Notes: generated by a model not told the origin, from the sequence alone. A stretch of 64,000 nucleotides of DNA from Achatina immaculata (GCA_009760885.1 CM019708.1:13594531-13658530), one strand, 5' to 3'; numbered from the stretch's first letter, positions 10,464 to 21,149 are shown. Numbers and translations: made by a program.

Positions 10464-12482
10464 TTAAGTGCCCAGGGCACATGGGGCTTCCGCAAGGGTT
10501 TTCCACAAATGCCTGTCTTTCGCCTTTTTTTCTGCTCTTGCCCAGGTGAGCCCTCTATTGCTCAACATCCTTTCTGTTGTTCTTCTCCATGTCTCTTTTG
10601 GTCTACCCTTACTTCTGTTCCCCTGTGGTGTCCATCTTAGTGCTATTTTTGGTAGTGAGTTGTCAGTCATTCTGAGCACATGTCCCAACCATCGCCAGCG
10701 TCTTTCCTCAATAATTGTTGTCAGTGGTTTCATCTGCATTTCTGCCAATAAGATGTTATTTCTTATGGTGTTTGGCCAAAATATTTTTTTAATTCTACGT
10801 AAACATTTAGTCTGGAAAGAATTCAACTTGTTTTCTATGGTTTTGGTGATTTTCCAGCATTCACTACCATAGAGTAGTACACTTAGAACATTACTCTTAA
10901 ATATCCTGATTTTCATATTTATGCTTAGTTTATTTGATTTCCATATATTCTGTAGCATTGCAAAAGCCTGGTTTGCTCTAGTAAGTCTGCTGTTGATGTC
11001 CTCTGTGCTGTCTCCATTTTCTACTACTCTGCTGCCAAGGTATACAAATTCGTTGACCTCCTCCACTAACTTGTTATCTACTCTGAGTACATTTCTGTTG
11101 TTCACATTTTGCTTCATTAATTTTGTCTTTCCTACGTTGATCTTTAGTCCTATGTTGTTTGCATTCTGGGTTAACTTGTTTATTTTATCTTGCATATCTT
11201 TGTGACTGCTTGATAATAGACAAATGTCGTCCGCAAAGTCAAGGTCCTCCAGCACTGTGTTAAGGGTCCATTGTAATCCTCTGCTTTTGTCTGATGTTGC
11301 CTCCTTCATTAACCAGTCTACTGCCAAGATAAATAATGTTGGTGATAGTACACATCCCTGTTTCACTCCTGTTTGTACCCTAAAGCTGCTGGAGGTATGT
11401 TCTCCACAGATAACTTTGCACTGAAAACCCTCGTATAGGGCTTTGATTACATTAACTATTTTATGGGGGAGGCCATGCCATCTTAGGATTTTCCACAGTG
11501 CATCTCTGTTGACACTGTCAAAGGCTTTCTCAAAATCTATGAATAATGCATATGTTGTGCTATGCCACTCATTTGCCTGTTCTAATATTTGTCTAAGTAC
11601 AAATATATGGTCTATGCATGATCTTCCTTTCCTAAATCCTGCCTGCTCTTTCCGAAGTTTTTCCTCAAGTATTGGTACAATTCTGTTGATGATTATTCTG
11701 CAAAATACTTTACTAGTGAGTGGCAGTAGGGTAATGCCTCTCCAGTTCCCGCAATCTCTGAGGTCACCCTTCTTTGGTAGTTTTACTATAAGACCAGTTT
11801 TCCACTCCTCTGGGGCTTTTTCTAAATCCCAAATTTGTTGTAATATCCGGCAAAGTTGTTTTGGTGTTTCTGTTTCTTCTGCTTTCAACATCTCAGCAGT
11901 CACTTCATCTTCACCTGGTGCCCTGTCTGATTTTAGCATCTTTATCGCCTCTTTTACTTCATTTATTGTTATTGGTCCTGTATTGATGTTTAGTTCCGCT
12001 TTTGCTTCAGGTATATCTATTGCTTGTGCTGCTTGTGTTCTGTTTAGTAGGGTGTTAAAGTGTTCTCTCCATCTTTCAATTTTTTCTCTTTCTCCACTGA
12101 CCAGTTGTCCATTTTGTGTTCTTACTGCACTTTCACATCTTGTATTGAAGTTACCTGTCATCTGCTTTGTGATTTTATATATGGTTTTCATGTCATTTGT
12201 ATATGCTGCTTTCTCTGCTGTCTCTGCTAAGTTGTCATAATACTGACGTTTATCTTGACGGCATGATTCCTTCACTTCTTTGTCTTTTTGTGCATAATTA
12301 CTTAAAACTCGTTCTTTAAGCCGTTGTGATTTGGTGTTCAGTAATTTTTTCTTGATTTCTTTTCTTTGCTCTATCTTTTCCCATGTGGTCTCACTTATCC
12401 ATTCCTCTTTTCTCCTTTTCCGATATCCCAGCACCTCTTTTGCTGTTTCCTGTAGTGTTTTATTGAACTCTAATATGGACAT
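10464..12482 (-). CDS. LINE reverse transcriptase (L1fam)
   Basis: The open frame has 672 codons. It would make the RT part of the element's polyprotein, which copies element RNA at a nicked target. Visible parts are a charged N-terminal linker (1-210), the RT fingers (GLIVKLPKKGDLRDCGNWRG, then [16 protein letters not shown]), motif A with Asp316 ([10 protein letters not shown]), [13 protein letters not shown], motif C FADD (416-419), a thumb region (LLYGSECWK) and an Arg-rich tail (ERRWRWLGHVLRM, GRPKETWRR). The stop lies five bases before the (GA)n tail. The start Met is only the first in this frame: coding similarity continues upstream through the frameshift into the endonuclease, so the native protein would be EN-RT of about 990 residues. 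Both catalytic motifs are intact. Confidence 0.85.
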   Translation of the reverse strand: MSILEFNKTLQETAKEVLGYRKRRKEEWISETTWEKIEQRKEIKKKLLNTKSQRLKERVLSNYAQKDKEVKESCRQDKRQYYDNLAETAEKAAYTNDMKTIYKITKQMTGNFNTRCESAVRTQNGQLVSGEREKIERWREHFNTLLNRTQAAQAIDIPEAKAELNINTGPITINEVKEAIKMLKSDRAPGEDEVTAEMLKAEETETPKQLCRILQQIWDLEKAPEEWKTGLIVKLPKKGDLRDCGNWRGITLLPLTSKVFCRIIINRIVPILEEKLRKEQAGFRKGRSCIDHIFVLRQILEQANEWHSTTYALFIDFEKAFDSVNRDALWKILRWHGLPHKIVNVIKALYEGFQCKVICGEHTSSSFRVQTGVKQGCVLSPTLFILAVDWLMKEATSDKSRGLQWTLNTVLEDLDFADDICLLSSSHKDMQDKINKLTQNANNIGLKINVGKTKLMKQNVNNRNVLRVDNKLVEEVNEFVYLGSRVVENGDSTEDINSRLTRANQAFAMLQNIWKSNKLSINMKIRIFKSNVLSVLLYGSECWKITKTIENKLNSFQTKCLRRIKKIFWPNTIRNNILLAEMQMKPLTTIIEERRWRWLGHVLRMTDNSLPKIALRWTPQGNRSKGRPKETWRRTTERMLSNRGLTWARAEKKAKDRHLWKTLAEAPCALGT

Positions 12483-12556
12483 TTCTGCTTCGTCTTGTAG
12501 GACACTGAAGCGGTTCTTAAGTATTATTGAGAATTCATTTCTTGTTTGCTGGTCTA

Positions 12557-13441
12557 TCAGTTTTCTTGTATCAAAATGTATCTTCTGTGTTCTCCGATTC
12601 TGGCTTTCCTTAATTTTAGTTTTATTTTTGCTACCAGAAGGTTGTGATCACTTCCTATATCTGCTCCTTTCCTTGCTCGCACATCTTGTAGTGACCGTTT
12701 CCACTTGTTGTTTATTAGTATGTGATCGATTTGGTTTTCTGTGGTTTTATCTGGTGACCTCCAAGTCACCTTATGGATGTTTTTGTGTTGGAAAATTGTC
12801 CCTCCGATGGTCATCATGTTTTCTTCACAGAAACTGCACAGTCTTTCTCCATTTTCATTTATTTCTCCGATTCCTTCTCTTCCCATGATTCTTCTTCTAT
12901 CTTCATTTCCTTCACCTACTTTTGCATTGAAGTCGCCCAAGATGAGTAGCATATCATGCTTGGGTATTGTTTCTACTGTGGCTTGGAGGCTGTTGTAAAA
13001 ATCTTCTTTTAATTCCTCTTCAGCTGCTTCTGTTGGTGCATAACAAACTATAATAGACAGCTTCGTGAATCTTGAGTTGAACCGTGCATATAATAATCTC
13101 TCATTTATTGGGGTCCATTTCAGCAATGCTCTTGATGCTTCTTTTGTTATAATCAATGCTACTCCTCCTTCATGAAAATCTTCTTTACCTGACCATATTA
13201 TTGTATCTTCTGTGTGCTGTGTTGTTAATTTCCTTCTGCCTTGTCCTGTCCATCTTGCTTCTTGTATTCCTAGTATGTCTAGTTTGTATCTGTGCATTTC
13301 CTTGATGGTTTGTGCTAGTTTTCCAGTCTGGTTTAGTGTTCTTACATTCCAGCTGCCTATTTGCATCTTTTGTTTAGGTTCCAGGAGGTCTGCAGTCGGG
13401 CTGGGGACTTCCAGTGGCTGGCTTTCATCCACAACCTTCAT
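12557..13441 (-). CDS. LINE APE-type endonuclease (L1fam)
   Basis: The frame has 294 codons and holds an apurinic-like (exonuclease-endonuclease-phosphatase) domain that nicks the target DNA. Motifs are SWNVRTLN (Asn32), GIQEARW (Glu61), CYAP (Tyr134), GDFNAKVG (Asp170, Asn172), QIDH (Asp239, His240) and GSDHNLL (Asp265, His266), so every expected catalytic residue is present. This type is often annotated as craniofacial development protein 2-like, a name derived from BovB. A one-base-type frameshift after RIGEHRRY (near 12580) ends the frame at 12557. The RT continues in the next frame with no gap in similarity. Confidence 0.88.
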   Translation of the reverse strand: MKVVDESQPLEVPSPTADLLEPKQKMQIGSWNVRTLNQTGKLAQTIKEMHRYKLDILGIQEARWTGQGRRKLTTQHTEDTIIWSGKEDFHEGGVALIITKEASRALLKWTPINERLLYARFNSRFTKLSIIVCYAPTEAAEEELKEDFYNSLQATVETIPKHDMLLILGDFNAKVGEGNEDRRRIMGREGIGEINENGERLCSFCEENMMTIGGTIFQHKNIHKVTWRSPDKTTENQIDHILINNKWKRSLQDVRARKGADIGSDHNLLVAKIKLKLRKARIGEHRRYILIQEN

Positions 13442-13641
13442 GGGCTCAGTTTCCTGATACGCATTTCTCCTTCCACCTGCATTTGCTTTTTCCCTTGCTT
13501 CTGTTTCTGTAGCAGTCTGATAGTTTTTTACCAGATAGGGTTGCTGGCCCTATGCTGAACCCTCCTTAGTCGCCTTTTACGATCATGCATGGTAGGGTAC
13601 AGTGGTCCTATTCTTTGCAGATCCCGGGTACCACACGGGGG

Positions 13642-13980
13642 CATGTCTCTTTTGGTCTACCCTTATTTCTGTTCCCCTGTGGTGTCCATCTTAGTGCTAT
13701 TTTGGTAGTGAGTTGTCAGTCATTCGGAGCACATGTCCCAACCATCGCTAACGTCTTTCCTCAATTACTGCTGTCAGTGGCGTCATCTGCATTTCTGCCA
13801 ACATGATGTTATTTCTTATGGTGTTTGGCCAAAATATTTTTCTAATTCTTCGTAAACATTTAGTCTGGAAAGAATTCAACTTGTTTTCTATGGTTTTGGT
13901 GATTTCCAGCATTCACTTCCATAGAGTAGTATACTTAGAACATTACTCTTATATATCCTGATTTTGTATTCACGCTTAGT
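13642..13980 (-). mobile_element. Older L1fam LINE copy, right part
   Basis: Continues the copy begun at 10291-10446. It starts with the duplicated CATGTCTCTTTT and matches 10435-10930 of the full-length element with scattered differences and small indels. It ends at an ACT trinucleotide array at its truncated 5' end. Divergence from the inserted copy shows that it is older. Confidence 0.85.
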
Positions 13981-13985
13981 GAAAA

Positions 13986-14025
<40 letters not shown>

Positions 14026-14165
14026 GCTACTACTACTACTACTACTACTACTATTATTACTATAACTACTACTACTACTATAATTGCTGTAGCCACCCCA
14101 CCATTAGTACTGATCACATCTAATATTGCTACTGCTTCTACTACTATCATTACTATAGCTGTTAT
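13981..14165 (+). repeat. (ACT)n microsatellite
   Basis: Near-pure ACT units to about 14085, then degenerate CTA/ATT/ATC units. It adjoins the 5' truncation of the older L1fam copy. Confidence 0.9.
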
Positions 14166-14280
14166 ATCTGTTCACTAACTGTTCACTTTTCCAATAGCCT
14201 CTACTCTTGGAGCTGTTATTATCATTACAGTTATTTCGCGATTGCTTATTTTACTAATCTAACGCTTTTTTCTTCTAATG

Positions 14281-14298
14281 GTACTGCTGCTGCTGCTG

Positions 14299-14343
<45 letters not shown>

Positions 14344-14445
14344 TTATTATTATTATTACTACTACTACTACTACAACTACTACTACTACTACTACTACTA
14401 CAACAACAATACATACTACTTACTGTTACTTATGTTACTACATAA

Positions 14446-14487
<42 letters not shown>

Positions 14488-14490
14488 AAT
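14281..14490 (+). repeat. (GCT)n(ACT)n(ATT)n microsatellite
   Basis: A block of GCT units, then ACT, ATT and more ACT units, with a short interruption near 14400-14450. Confidence 0.92.
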
Positions 14491-14632
14491 AACAACCAAT
14501 ATTTCAACCGCAGAACATGTCATCTCTAAATGCAGGATTTATCGAAGCAGAATTGGCATCTGGTTTTTATGAGTAGTGTTGTTAACACAACATGATCGCA
14601 TTAAACGTCATCACGACTGTTCTTCCAGGTAC

Positions 14633-14926
14633 TGACCTTAGTAGCTTAATATTGAAGAAGGCTGGCTAGTAAAGAGGATTAAAGTGAGAAAACGTAAATA
14701 TTCTGGACACATTAAACGTCATGATAATTTAGAGAAGACCGTATTGGAAGGATACATAATGGGAAAAAGAAAAAGAGGGAGACCAAAACGAAGATGGCTG
14801 CAAGACATCGTTGATCTGCAAATGGATGCATCAGCAGCAGGCCATCTTGCTCACAACCGAGAGGCCTACAGAAGTGCTGTTAGGGAGGCAAAGTTCCGCA
14901 AGGGGCATGCAAATGAATGAATGAAT
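14633..14926 (+). mobile_element. L3fam LINE 3' end with (ATGA)n tail
   Basis: The + strand encodes LNIEEGWLVKRIK, then YSGHIKRHDNLEKTVLEGY, the Arg-rich GKRKRGRPKRRWLQDIVD and ASAAGHLAHNREAYRSAVREAKF..GHANE, a stop, and an (ATGA)n tail. One codon is missing near QDIVD relative to the 45.9-kb copy. It is 5'-truncated to about 290 bp. Confidence 0.85.
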
Positions 14927-14929
14927 GTT

Positions 14930-15393
14930 TCCTCGCAGTTTTCCTCTACTCTTCTCTCTATTCTAAATTCACTTTTTAAAAAGTCGCTTCCAATCTCTAC
15001 GTACTTGTACCGTAAATTTTTAGACTGATTCTCCATTTTCGAGATGTTATGAAGCTACTTATGTTCCACGTACGAGCAGGTGTTTCAGGCAACGTATGGA
15101 CAGGTGTTTCAGACAACGTACGGACAGGTGTTTCAGTCTCTGAAAGGCAGAACGTGTTAACCTCAATGTGGAGTTTCCCAAACAGGTCTTCGCCGACTCC
15201 GAGCAAAAGATGGCAGAAAGTTTTTGTTTTTGTTGTCCGGAATACTTAGTTAACTTTCTTATTTTCTTCTCTCTGTTCTTTAGTTCACATCTTGGTATAT
15301 AATAAAGTGCTAGAACAACCGCACTATATAGCATATGTTCACTGTTCTAGAACAACCACACTACTTAGCATATGTTCACTGTGCTAGAACAAC
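14930..15393. other. Unrecognised sequence with short tandem repeats
   Basis: No gene. GACAGGTGTTTCAG-type units recur at 15075-15140. A 47-bp unit containing CTAGAACAACC is repeated about three times at 15310-15400, and its last copy is interrupted by the LINE fragment that follows. Confidence 0.4.
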
Positions 15394-16020
15394 CACACTG
15401 TACGTGTATACTGTATAATATTTCCAGTGGAAGAGTAGTGGCACTTTGAAGTTACCACATCAAGAATGAGAGTGGAAATCGAGGCTGTGACAGCGGCGAT
15501 GGAGTGTCCAGTAGTTTATGATGTAGTTAATTGTGTCACTGTGACGGATTCAGTGTTTTGTTTCGTAAAACTGAGAAGAAATTGCTTCCAAAAGAATGGG
15601 TTACTCTGTTACGTCATTAACATGTGATGAGTTTAACGTGGATTTACTGGTCCATGCCACGTGGGAGTACATGGAAATGAAGTGGCAGACAGACTTGCTG
15701 GCCAGGCTAAAATAAAAGGCGGGCTGAGAATGGACATGGGTGACATTACTAAAGCTGAATTGGACAGACTACGGGAAAATGAAGAGCGGAAATGGAATGG
15801 CAATGTAGTTGTAAGAAGACTGCTGGAGATGTGACAAATTAAGGGTGCTGGCAGAAAATCTGAAATGTGTGGGGCAGAAAACGCGTCGTAAACAGCCAAC
15901 AGTTAACGGGAACTTTTTAGCAAGCGAACTAATGGATGGATGCTGCGGCATGTGACGGAGCAAACATGGGGTTGTTCTGAATGCAGTGATGCCGGGAGTC
16001 TGAACTTTGAACTTTATCTC
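15394..16020 (+). mobile_element. LINE fragment with RNase H domain
   Basis: One + strand frame (about 15650-15835) encodes HVGVHGNEVADRLAGQAK, the hallmark of the RNase H domain in I/Jockey-superfamily LINEs, followed by a charged helix (TKAELDRLRENEERKW). Later residues (CGAENAS region, ASELMDGCCG) are in broken frames. The block is bracketed by the 17-mer CACTGTGCTAGAACAAC at 15377-15393 and 16021-16037, consistent with a target duplication. It is a dead 3' fragment and unrelated to the RTE-like families. Confidence 0.7.
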
Positions 16021-16037
16021 CACTGTGCTAGAACAAC

Positions 16038-16439
16038 TAGACTAGAGCAGAATGTGTAAAAATGTTAACTACCACATAGCTTTATCCTGCTGTTTTTATG
16101 TGAAAAACGGCGCTATCCGATACATCATATCAGCGAACACAACAGAATATATCTTCATTTTTTTTTGTCTTGAATGGTTAAAGTCTTTGTATTTTGTAGT
16201 CTACAGAGTCTGTCTACAGTGAGATGTTGGACTGCTCTTGGCTTCCATTTTGTCTAGTTTGCTCCTTTTGTGTACAGTACCTTGTTCTCTGTTTGAGAAG
16301 ATCCATGCTGTCCTCTTTGAGCCAGAATCTTCAGGAACGTTTTATTCTAATTGTTTACCAACATTTCTCGAATTAAGGACATTCTTACATGTAGAAATGT
16401 TTTTGATTCAGTTCTGTTTGTTTACTGTCCAGGATGATG
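16038..16439. other. No gene recognised
   Basis: AT-rich sequence with no domain, RNA gene or clear repeat. Confidence 0.35.
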
Positions 16440-17328
16440 AGTAGCAATGAAATAGATGTTAAGTTAACAGTCAAATAGATTATAAGTAAATAGCAAAACA
16501 GACAATGGATAAACAGTAAAATCAGTGAAGTGTAAACAGTCAAAAAGATGATGAATAAACAGTCAAACAAATGATGTGTAAACAGTCAAATAAATGATGT
16601 GTAAACAGTCAAACAGATGATGAATAAACAATCAAACAGATTATGAATAAACAGTCAAACAAATGACGTGTAACACAGTAAAAGAGATGATGTGTAAACA
16701 GTCAAACAGATTATGAATAAACAATCAAATAAATGATGTGTAACACAGTCAAACAGATGATGTGTAAACAGTCAAACAGATTATGAATAAACAGTCAAAC
16801 AAATGATGTGTAACACAGTCAAACAGATGATGAATAAACAGTCAAACAGATTATGAATAAACAGTCAAACAAATGATGTGTATCACAGTCAAACAGATGA
16901 TGAATAAACAGTCAAACAGATTATGAATAAACAGTCAAACAAATGATGTGTAAACAGTCAAACAGATGATGTGTAAACAGTCAAACAGATTATGAATAAA
17001 CAGTCAAATAAATGATGTATAAATAGTCAAACAGATGATGTGTAAACAGTCAAACAGATTATGAATAAACAGTCAAACAGATTATGAATAAACAATCAAA
17101 CAAATGATGTGTAAACAGTCAAACAGATGATGAATAAACAGTCAAACAAACGATGTGTAAAAAGTCAAACAGATGCTGAATAAACAGTCAAACAAAAGAT
17201 GTGTAAACAGTCAAACAGATGATGAATAAACAGTCAAACAAGTGATGTGTAAACAGTCAAACAGATGATGTGTAAACAGTCAAACAAATGATGTGTAAAC
17301 AGTCAAACAGATAATGAATAAACAGCCC
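16440..17328 (+). repeat. 23-bp minisatellite, ~38 copies, higher-order structure
   Basis: Monomers of about 23 bp built on AACAGTCAAACA, in variants with GATGTGTA, GATGAATA or TTATGAATA. Around 16730-16960 three variants alternate in a fixed order, giving a roughly 70-bp higher-order unit. Stop codons are frequent and no frame is coding. Confidence 0.92.
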
Positions 17329-18089
17329 AGTTATTTAAGAATGTACTACTACTGTCATGTACGCCGAGGATGACAAGTTATCTTGACAGTCAGGTTTCTG
17401 TTTCTCAGTTTCATCGTTTTCTGATAGTGTCAAAATATCAATTTCTTCAGATATTTTTTTCTTTCTGTCTATTCTTTCTTTGTTCCTTTATTTCCTATGT
17501 CTTTCAGGGTCCATAACTCCTGCTTTCCTATCTGTACGAATTTTAAGTTTTATTTATTCGTGGTTTTAATTTGTTTGACATGTTCTGTACTTTGTCAGAG
17601 AACTTCATTTGTTTGACATGTTCTGTACTTTGTCAGAGAACTTCATTTGTTTTTCTTGCTAATCAGCTGTACAGCGCACGTGTCTCTGAAATGACTCTTC
17701 ATTGAAACATCAGTTCTTACTTTTTCCATTTTGCTATTGCTGCACATGATGTTCTGAAGAAACCGTGAATAAAAGAAGCTACAACACGAAGCTATGAATC
17801 TTTAAATATATTATTAATTACTTATTTTGGTGCTGAAGTCGGAGGTACCCAGCCAAAAGGCACATCGCAAAAATCAGGGCACCACACATCATCGCCAGTG
17901 TGCGTACGAAGAAGAAGAAGAGGTACTTATTTTTACCCAAGTCAATCAACTGAAAATAAAAGTTGTTCTTCCTCCCTCTTTTAAAGTCTGATTTCATCTT
18001 GTCTTTTTTTTTTAATTTCAGTTTTCTATTCCTATTTGTGTTCATCTTCAGTCCTGCTCTTCATTTTTGACAATTTTTGAATAATCCGC
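17329..18089. other. No gene recognised; one direct duplication
   Basis: A 42-bp segment (TTTGTTTGACATGTTCTGTA and following bases) is duplicated in tandem at about 17568-17651. The rest is AT-rich without recognisable features. Confidence 0.4.
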
Positions 18090-18350
18090 TCTCCTCTCTA
18101 CAATCTCTCCCCTCTCTACATTGTCTCTCCCCTCTACAATGTTTCTCTTCTCTATAATGCCTCTCCTCTCTACAATGTCTCTATTGTCTACAATGTTTAT
18201 CCTCTCTATAATGCCTATCCTCTCTACAATGTCCCTCCTCTCTATAATGCCTCTCCTCTCTACAATATCTCTCCTCTCTACAATGTCTCTCCTCTCTACA
18301 ATGCCTCTCCTTCCTACAATGTCTCTCCTCTCTACAATGCCTCTCCTGTC
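18090..18350 (+). repeat. 18-bp minisatellite, ~14 copies
   Basis: The unit is CCTCTCCTCTCTACAATG with point changes. Because 18 is a multiple of three, one frame stays open with a six-residue repeat ([12 protein letters not shown]). This is a consequence of the repeat, not a gene. Confidence 0.92.
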
Positions 18351-18373
18351 ATTCCTTCTTCACTCTTATCACA

Positions 18374-18402
18374 AACAGACAAACAAACAAACAAACAAAC
18401 AA
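18374..18402 (+). repeat. (AAAC)n microsatellite
   Basis: Seven or so tandem ACAA/AAAC units. Confidence 0.85.
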
Positions 18403-18957
18403 AAAGCCGTCGCTCGTTAACCAAATTGCTTACCTCTGCTACACGTAACCAAAAACTGTTGATACAAATGAAAAGACAAGAAAACTTCTTTACTTGCATT
18501 AAAAAAGGTTATTCTATTTGTTTTAAAAGCCAAATAATTGCAGTTAAACGAAACGATGACAGATTTATTGCCAAAGAAAGATGCGTTTGCCGCTTAACTG
18601 TAACTCGTTTAAACAGAAATAACAACAAAGTATTCACACAACTACTGCGTTTATAAGAAAACGAAGCAGAACTGCAGTTTGAAAATATTTCTTGAATAAT
18701 CAGTCTAACAGTTGAGAGGAAGAATAAGGGACAGAGAGGAGGAGACAAGAGGAGGGGAGTTAACACTCAGATGTGGAGAGTGTGGCAGCCAGAAAAGTGA
18801 AAGGTACAGACTTACTGAGAAACATGAAAAAATCAGGAGTCAGGCAGACAGAATGAATCAAACCTTATATATATATAACTACAAGATAAATTTATGAGCC
18901 GTTAGATAAATATTTGTATTGATTTATAACTCTCTAATTTTGTCTGTAGTAGCAGTT
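18403..18957. other. No gene recognised
   Basis: Short open frames only; no domain or repeat family recognised. Confidence 0.35.
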
Positions 18958-19027
18958 TTAGACAGAAAGACAGACAGACAGATAGACAGACAGATAGATA
19001 AATAGACAGACAGACAGACAGACAGAC

Positions 19028-19096
<69 letters not shown>

Positions 19097-19104
19097 TAGA
19101 TAGA
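18958..19104 (+). repeat. (GACA)n(GATA)n microsatellite
   Basis: GACA units followed by about 18 GATA units. The minus frame gives a meaningless Ile-Tyr-Leu-Ser repeat. Confidence 0.95.
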
Positions 19105-20397
19105 TAGATGCTGAAAACTGCCATGGCTATGCTAAAATACGAGGGATAAGATATCGCCGGGCTTGAAAAAGTTGAGAACCCTTGTATATTTGATACAGTA
19201 AGATAAAAGCTTACGTGCCTCAGAGGATCTCACGTGATACACAGAAATCTCCGGCATTTTCTGCCTTCAAGTTGTCTTTTTTTGCTTTTTTTTTTTGTTG
19301 TTTGGTTTTTGTTTGCACAAATGGGCGGAGTCTGAAAAATGAGACACCACTAAAGCGAACTAATTAGCTGGAATGAAAAGGGCTCTGTGTTGAGTATTTA
19401 CTTACTTCCCTTTATTTAACCTGGCATTCTCCTGTTTCTCATTTATTGCTCTATTTCCTGTTTTCGTTCTCTCTTTCTTCTGGACGTTGTGAGCTTCACA
19501 TTCTTGGAAGTGTAACTAATCAAGCATGCACGTGTGAAGCCAAAGTACGCTTCAGCAGATCCCAGTGTTGATCAACCTCAGCCAATCAGGCATAGTCCAG
19601 GCTTAACTTCCCCGCTGCTTCCGATGTGTCTCATAACTGGTTAGGGAAAATACGAAGATACCACCTCCAGCAATAGTAGAGCTTACAGAGAAGCTGGGCA
19701 TCGTAGTGCCGCATGTAAGAGATCATAATACCCTTTAGCCTGTATCCTTGAGCATGAGAAAAGCCATGATGGTTGTTCTTACCCTTGTTATCATCATCAA
19801 CGGCCGTGAGAGAAAAGTACTTGCATCGAGCATTTATAAACTGAAGAAGAAGAGCAACAACAACAACAACAACAGCAAAAGAAGAAGAAGAGCATCAACG
19901 ATGTCAGTAAAAATACATTGTAAGTTTTCATCTTGAAAGACGATTATGAAGAAGCAGATACTATATACGAACTTGTCCTGGTACACCTGGACAAACTACC
20001 TGGAGACGACGCCCTGCTTATGATGTACTTTCCTACTCTCAGTCCCTCCAGGTATCTTCATATCTCTGAATATCCAGCAGTTACAGAAGATGCCAGGAAG
20101 ATGGGTAGGATAAATATAAGAAGAACGGATGAAGGTGTCGAGTGACTGCGAGCGAGCGACTGGCAGAAAGTCTGACGCCAGAGACAGAGAGATGCATGGC
20201 GGCCACTAGCAATATGAGTCAGTTGTACAGGCTGTTGCTAATCGTGAGTATTTGGGCCAAAACTCAGAGACCTGCATCATATACATTAAATAGAGTGACA
20301 GTTGAAGTAAGCAAGTGACAGTGTGTTCGGTAACTGATGGGAGAATAAATTGATCTGACACTGATACGTGGAATCTAGTTTTCTGTGATAACTTCAC
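19105..20397. other. Unrecognised, with one coding-like frame
   Basis: A + strand frame at 19933-20145 reads DDYEEADTIYELVLVHLDKL and on to a stop with balanced amino-acid use, unlike the repeat-derived frames around it. It has no ATG start, no clear splice sites and no family I recognise. AAC and GAA trinucleotide runs occur at 19855-19890. Nothing else is supported. Confidence 0.25.
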
Positions 20398-21015
20398 GTG
20401 TGCGTTCTGTTGAGAACATTCCTACATGTATGCCCTGTTGAGAACATCCTTACATGTGTGTCATGTTGAGAACATCCTTACATGTGTGTGCCCTTTTGAG
20501 AACATCCTTACATGTGTGTCCTGTTAAGAACATCCCTACATGTGTGACCTGTTGAGAACATCCCTACATGTGTGTCCTGTTGAGAACATCCCTACATGTG
20601 TGTCCTGTTGAGAACATCCCTACATGTGTGTGTCCTGTTGAGAACATCCCTACATGTGTGTGCCCTGTTGAGAACATCCCTACATGTGTGTGCCCTGTTG
20701 AGAACATCCCTACATGTGTGTGCCCTTTTGAGAACATCCCTACATGTGTGCCCTGTTGAGAACCTCCCTACATGTGTGCCCTGTTGAGAACCTCCCTACA
20801 TGTGTGTACCCTGTTGAGAACATCCCTACATGTGTGCCCTGTTGAGAGAACCTCTCTACATGTGTGTGCCCTGTTCAGAGAACCTCCCTACATGTGTGCC
20901 CTGTTGAGAGAACTTCTCTACATGTGTGTGCCCTGTTGAGAACCTCCCTACATGTGTGTGCCCTGTTGAGAACCTCCCTACATGTGTGTGCCTTGTTGAG
21001 AACCTCCCTACATAA
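20398..21015 (+). repeat. 28-30-bp minisatellite, ~21 copies
   Basis: The unit is TGTTGAGAACATCCCTACATGTGTGTGCCC with small length changes (28-32 bp). Frames give Cys-rich peptides such as LLRTSLHVC that only reflect the repeat. Confidence 0.93.
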
Positions 21016-21149
21016 AAACCTACTCTTATTATTCCTCCCACTGGATTTTTCTTTCGGGCTTTACCCCGTAGCCTTTTGACTCTTTCAAGGTCATCCACGA
21101 GGCGAGGAGTTTGACAAGAACGAGCAGAACGTTTAATGCAATACATTAA

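Larger units (their letters stand above)
10447..13641 (-). mobile_element. Full-length L1fam LINE (RTE/BovB-like), 3.2 kb
   Basis: The 3195-bp non-LTR retrotransposon is flanked by the 12-bp duplication CATGTCTCTTTT (10435-10446 and 13642-13653). On the minus strand it has about 200 bp of 5' leader, an APE-type endonuclease, a reverse transcriptase, a stop, only about five bases, and then an (AG)n tail. The 3.2-kb length, EN-RT order, near-absent 3' UTR and microsatellite tail fit RTE-clade elements such as BovB and RTE-1. A single frameshift near 12580 separates EN from RT; otherwise both are open, so the insertion is fairly young. The clade is inferred from layout and motifs, not from a tree. 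Confidence 0.9.

Noticed and set aside
11443..12240. 265-codon + strand frame, and another at 12331-12888
   Set aside because: Antisense shadows of the L1fam LINE reverse transcriptase and endonuclease.
20568..20787. Repeated LLRTSLHVC peptides resembling a cysteine-rich peptide precursor
   Set aside because: The 28-30-bp minisatellite explains them. The unit length is not a multiple of three throughout, and there is no signal sequence.
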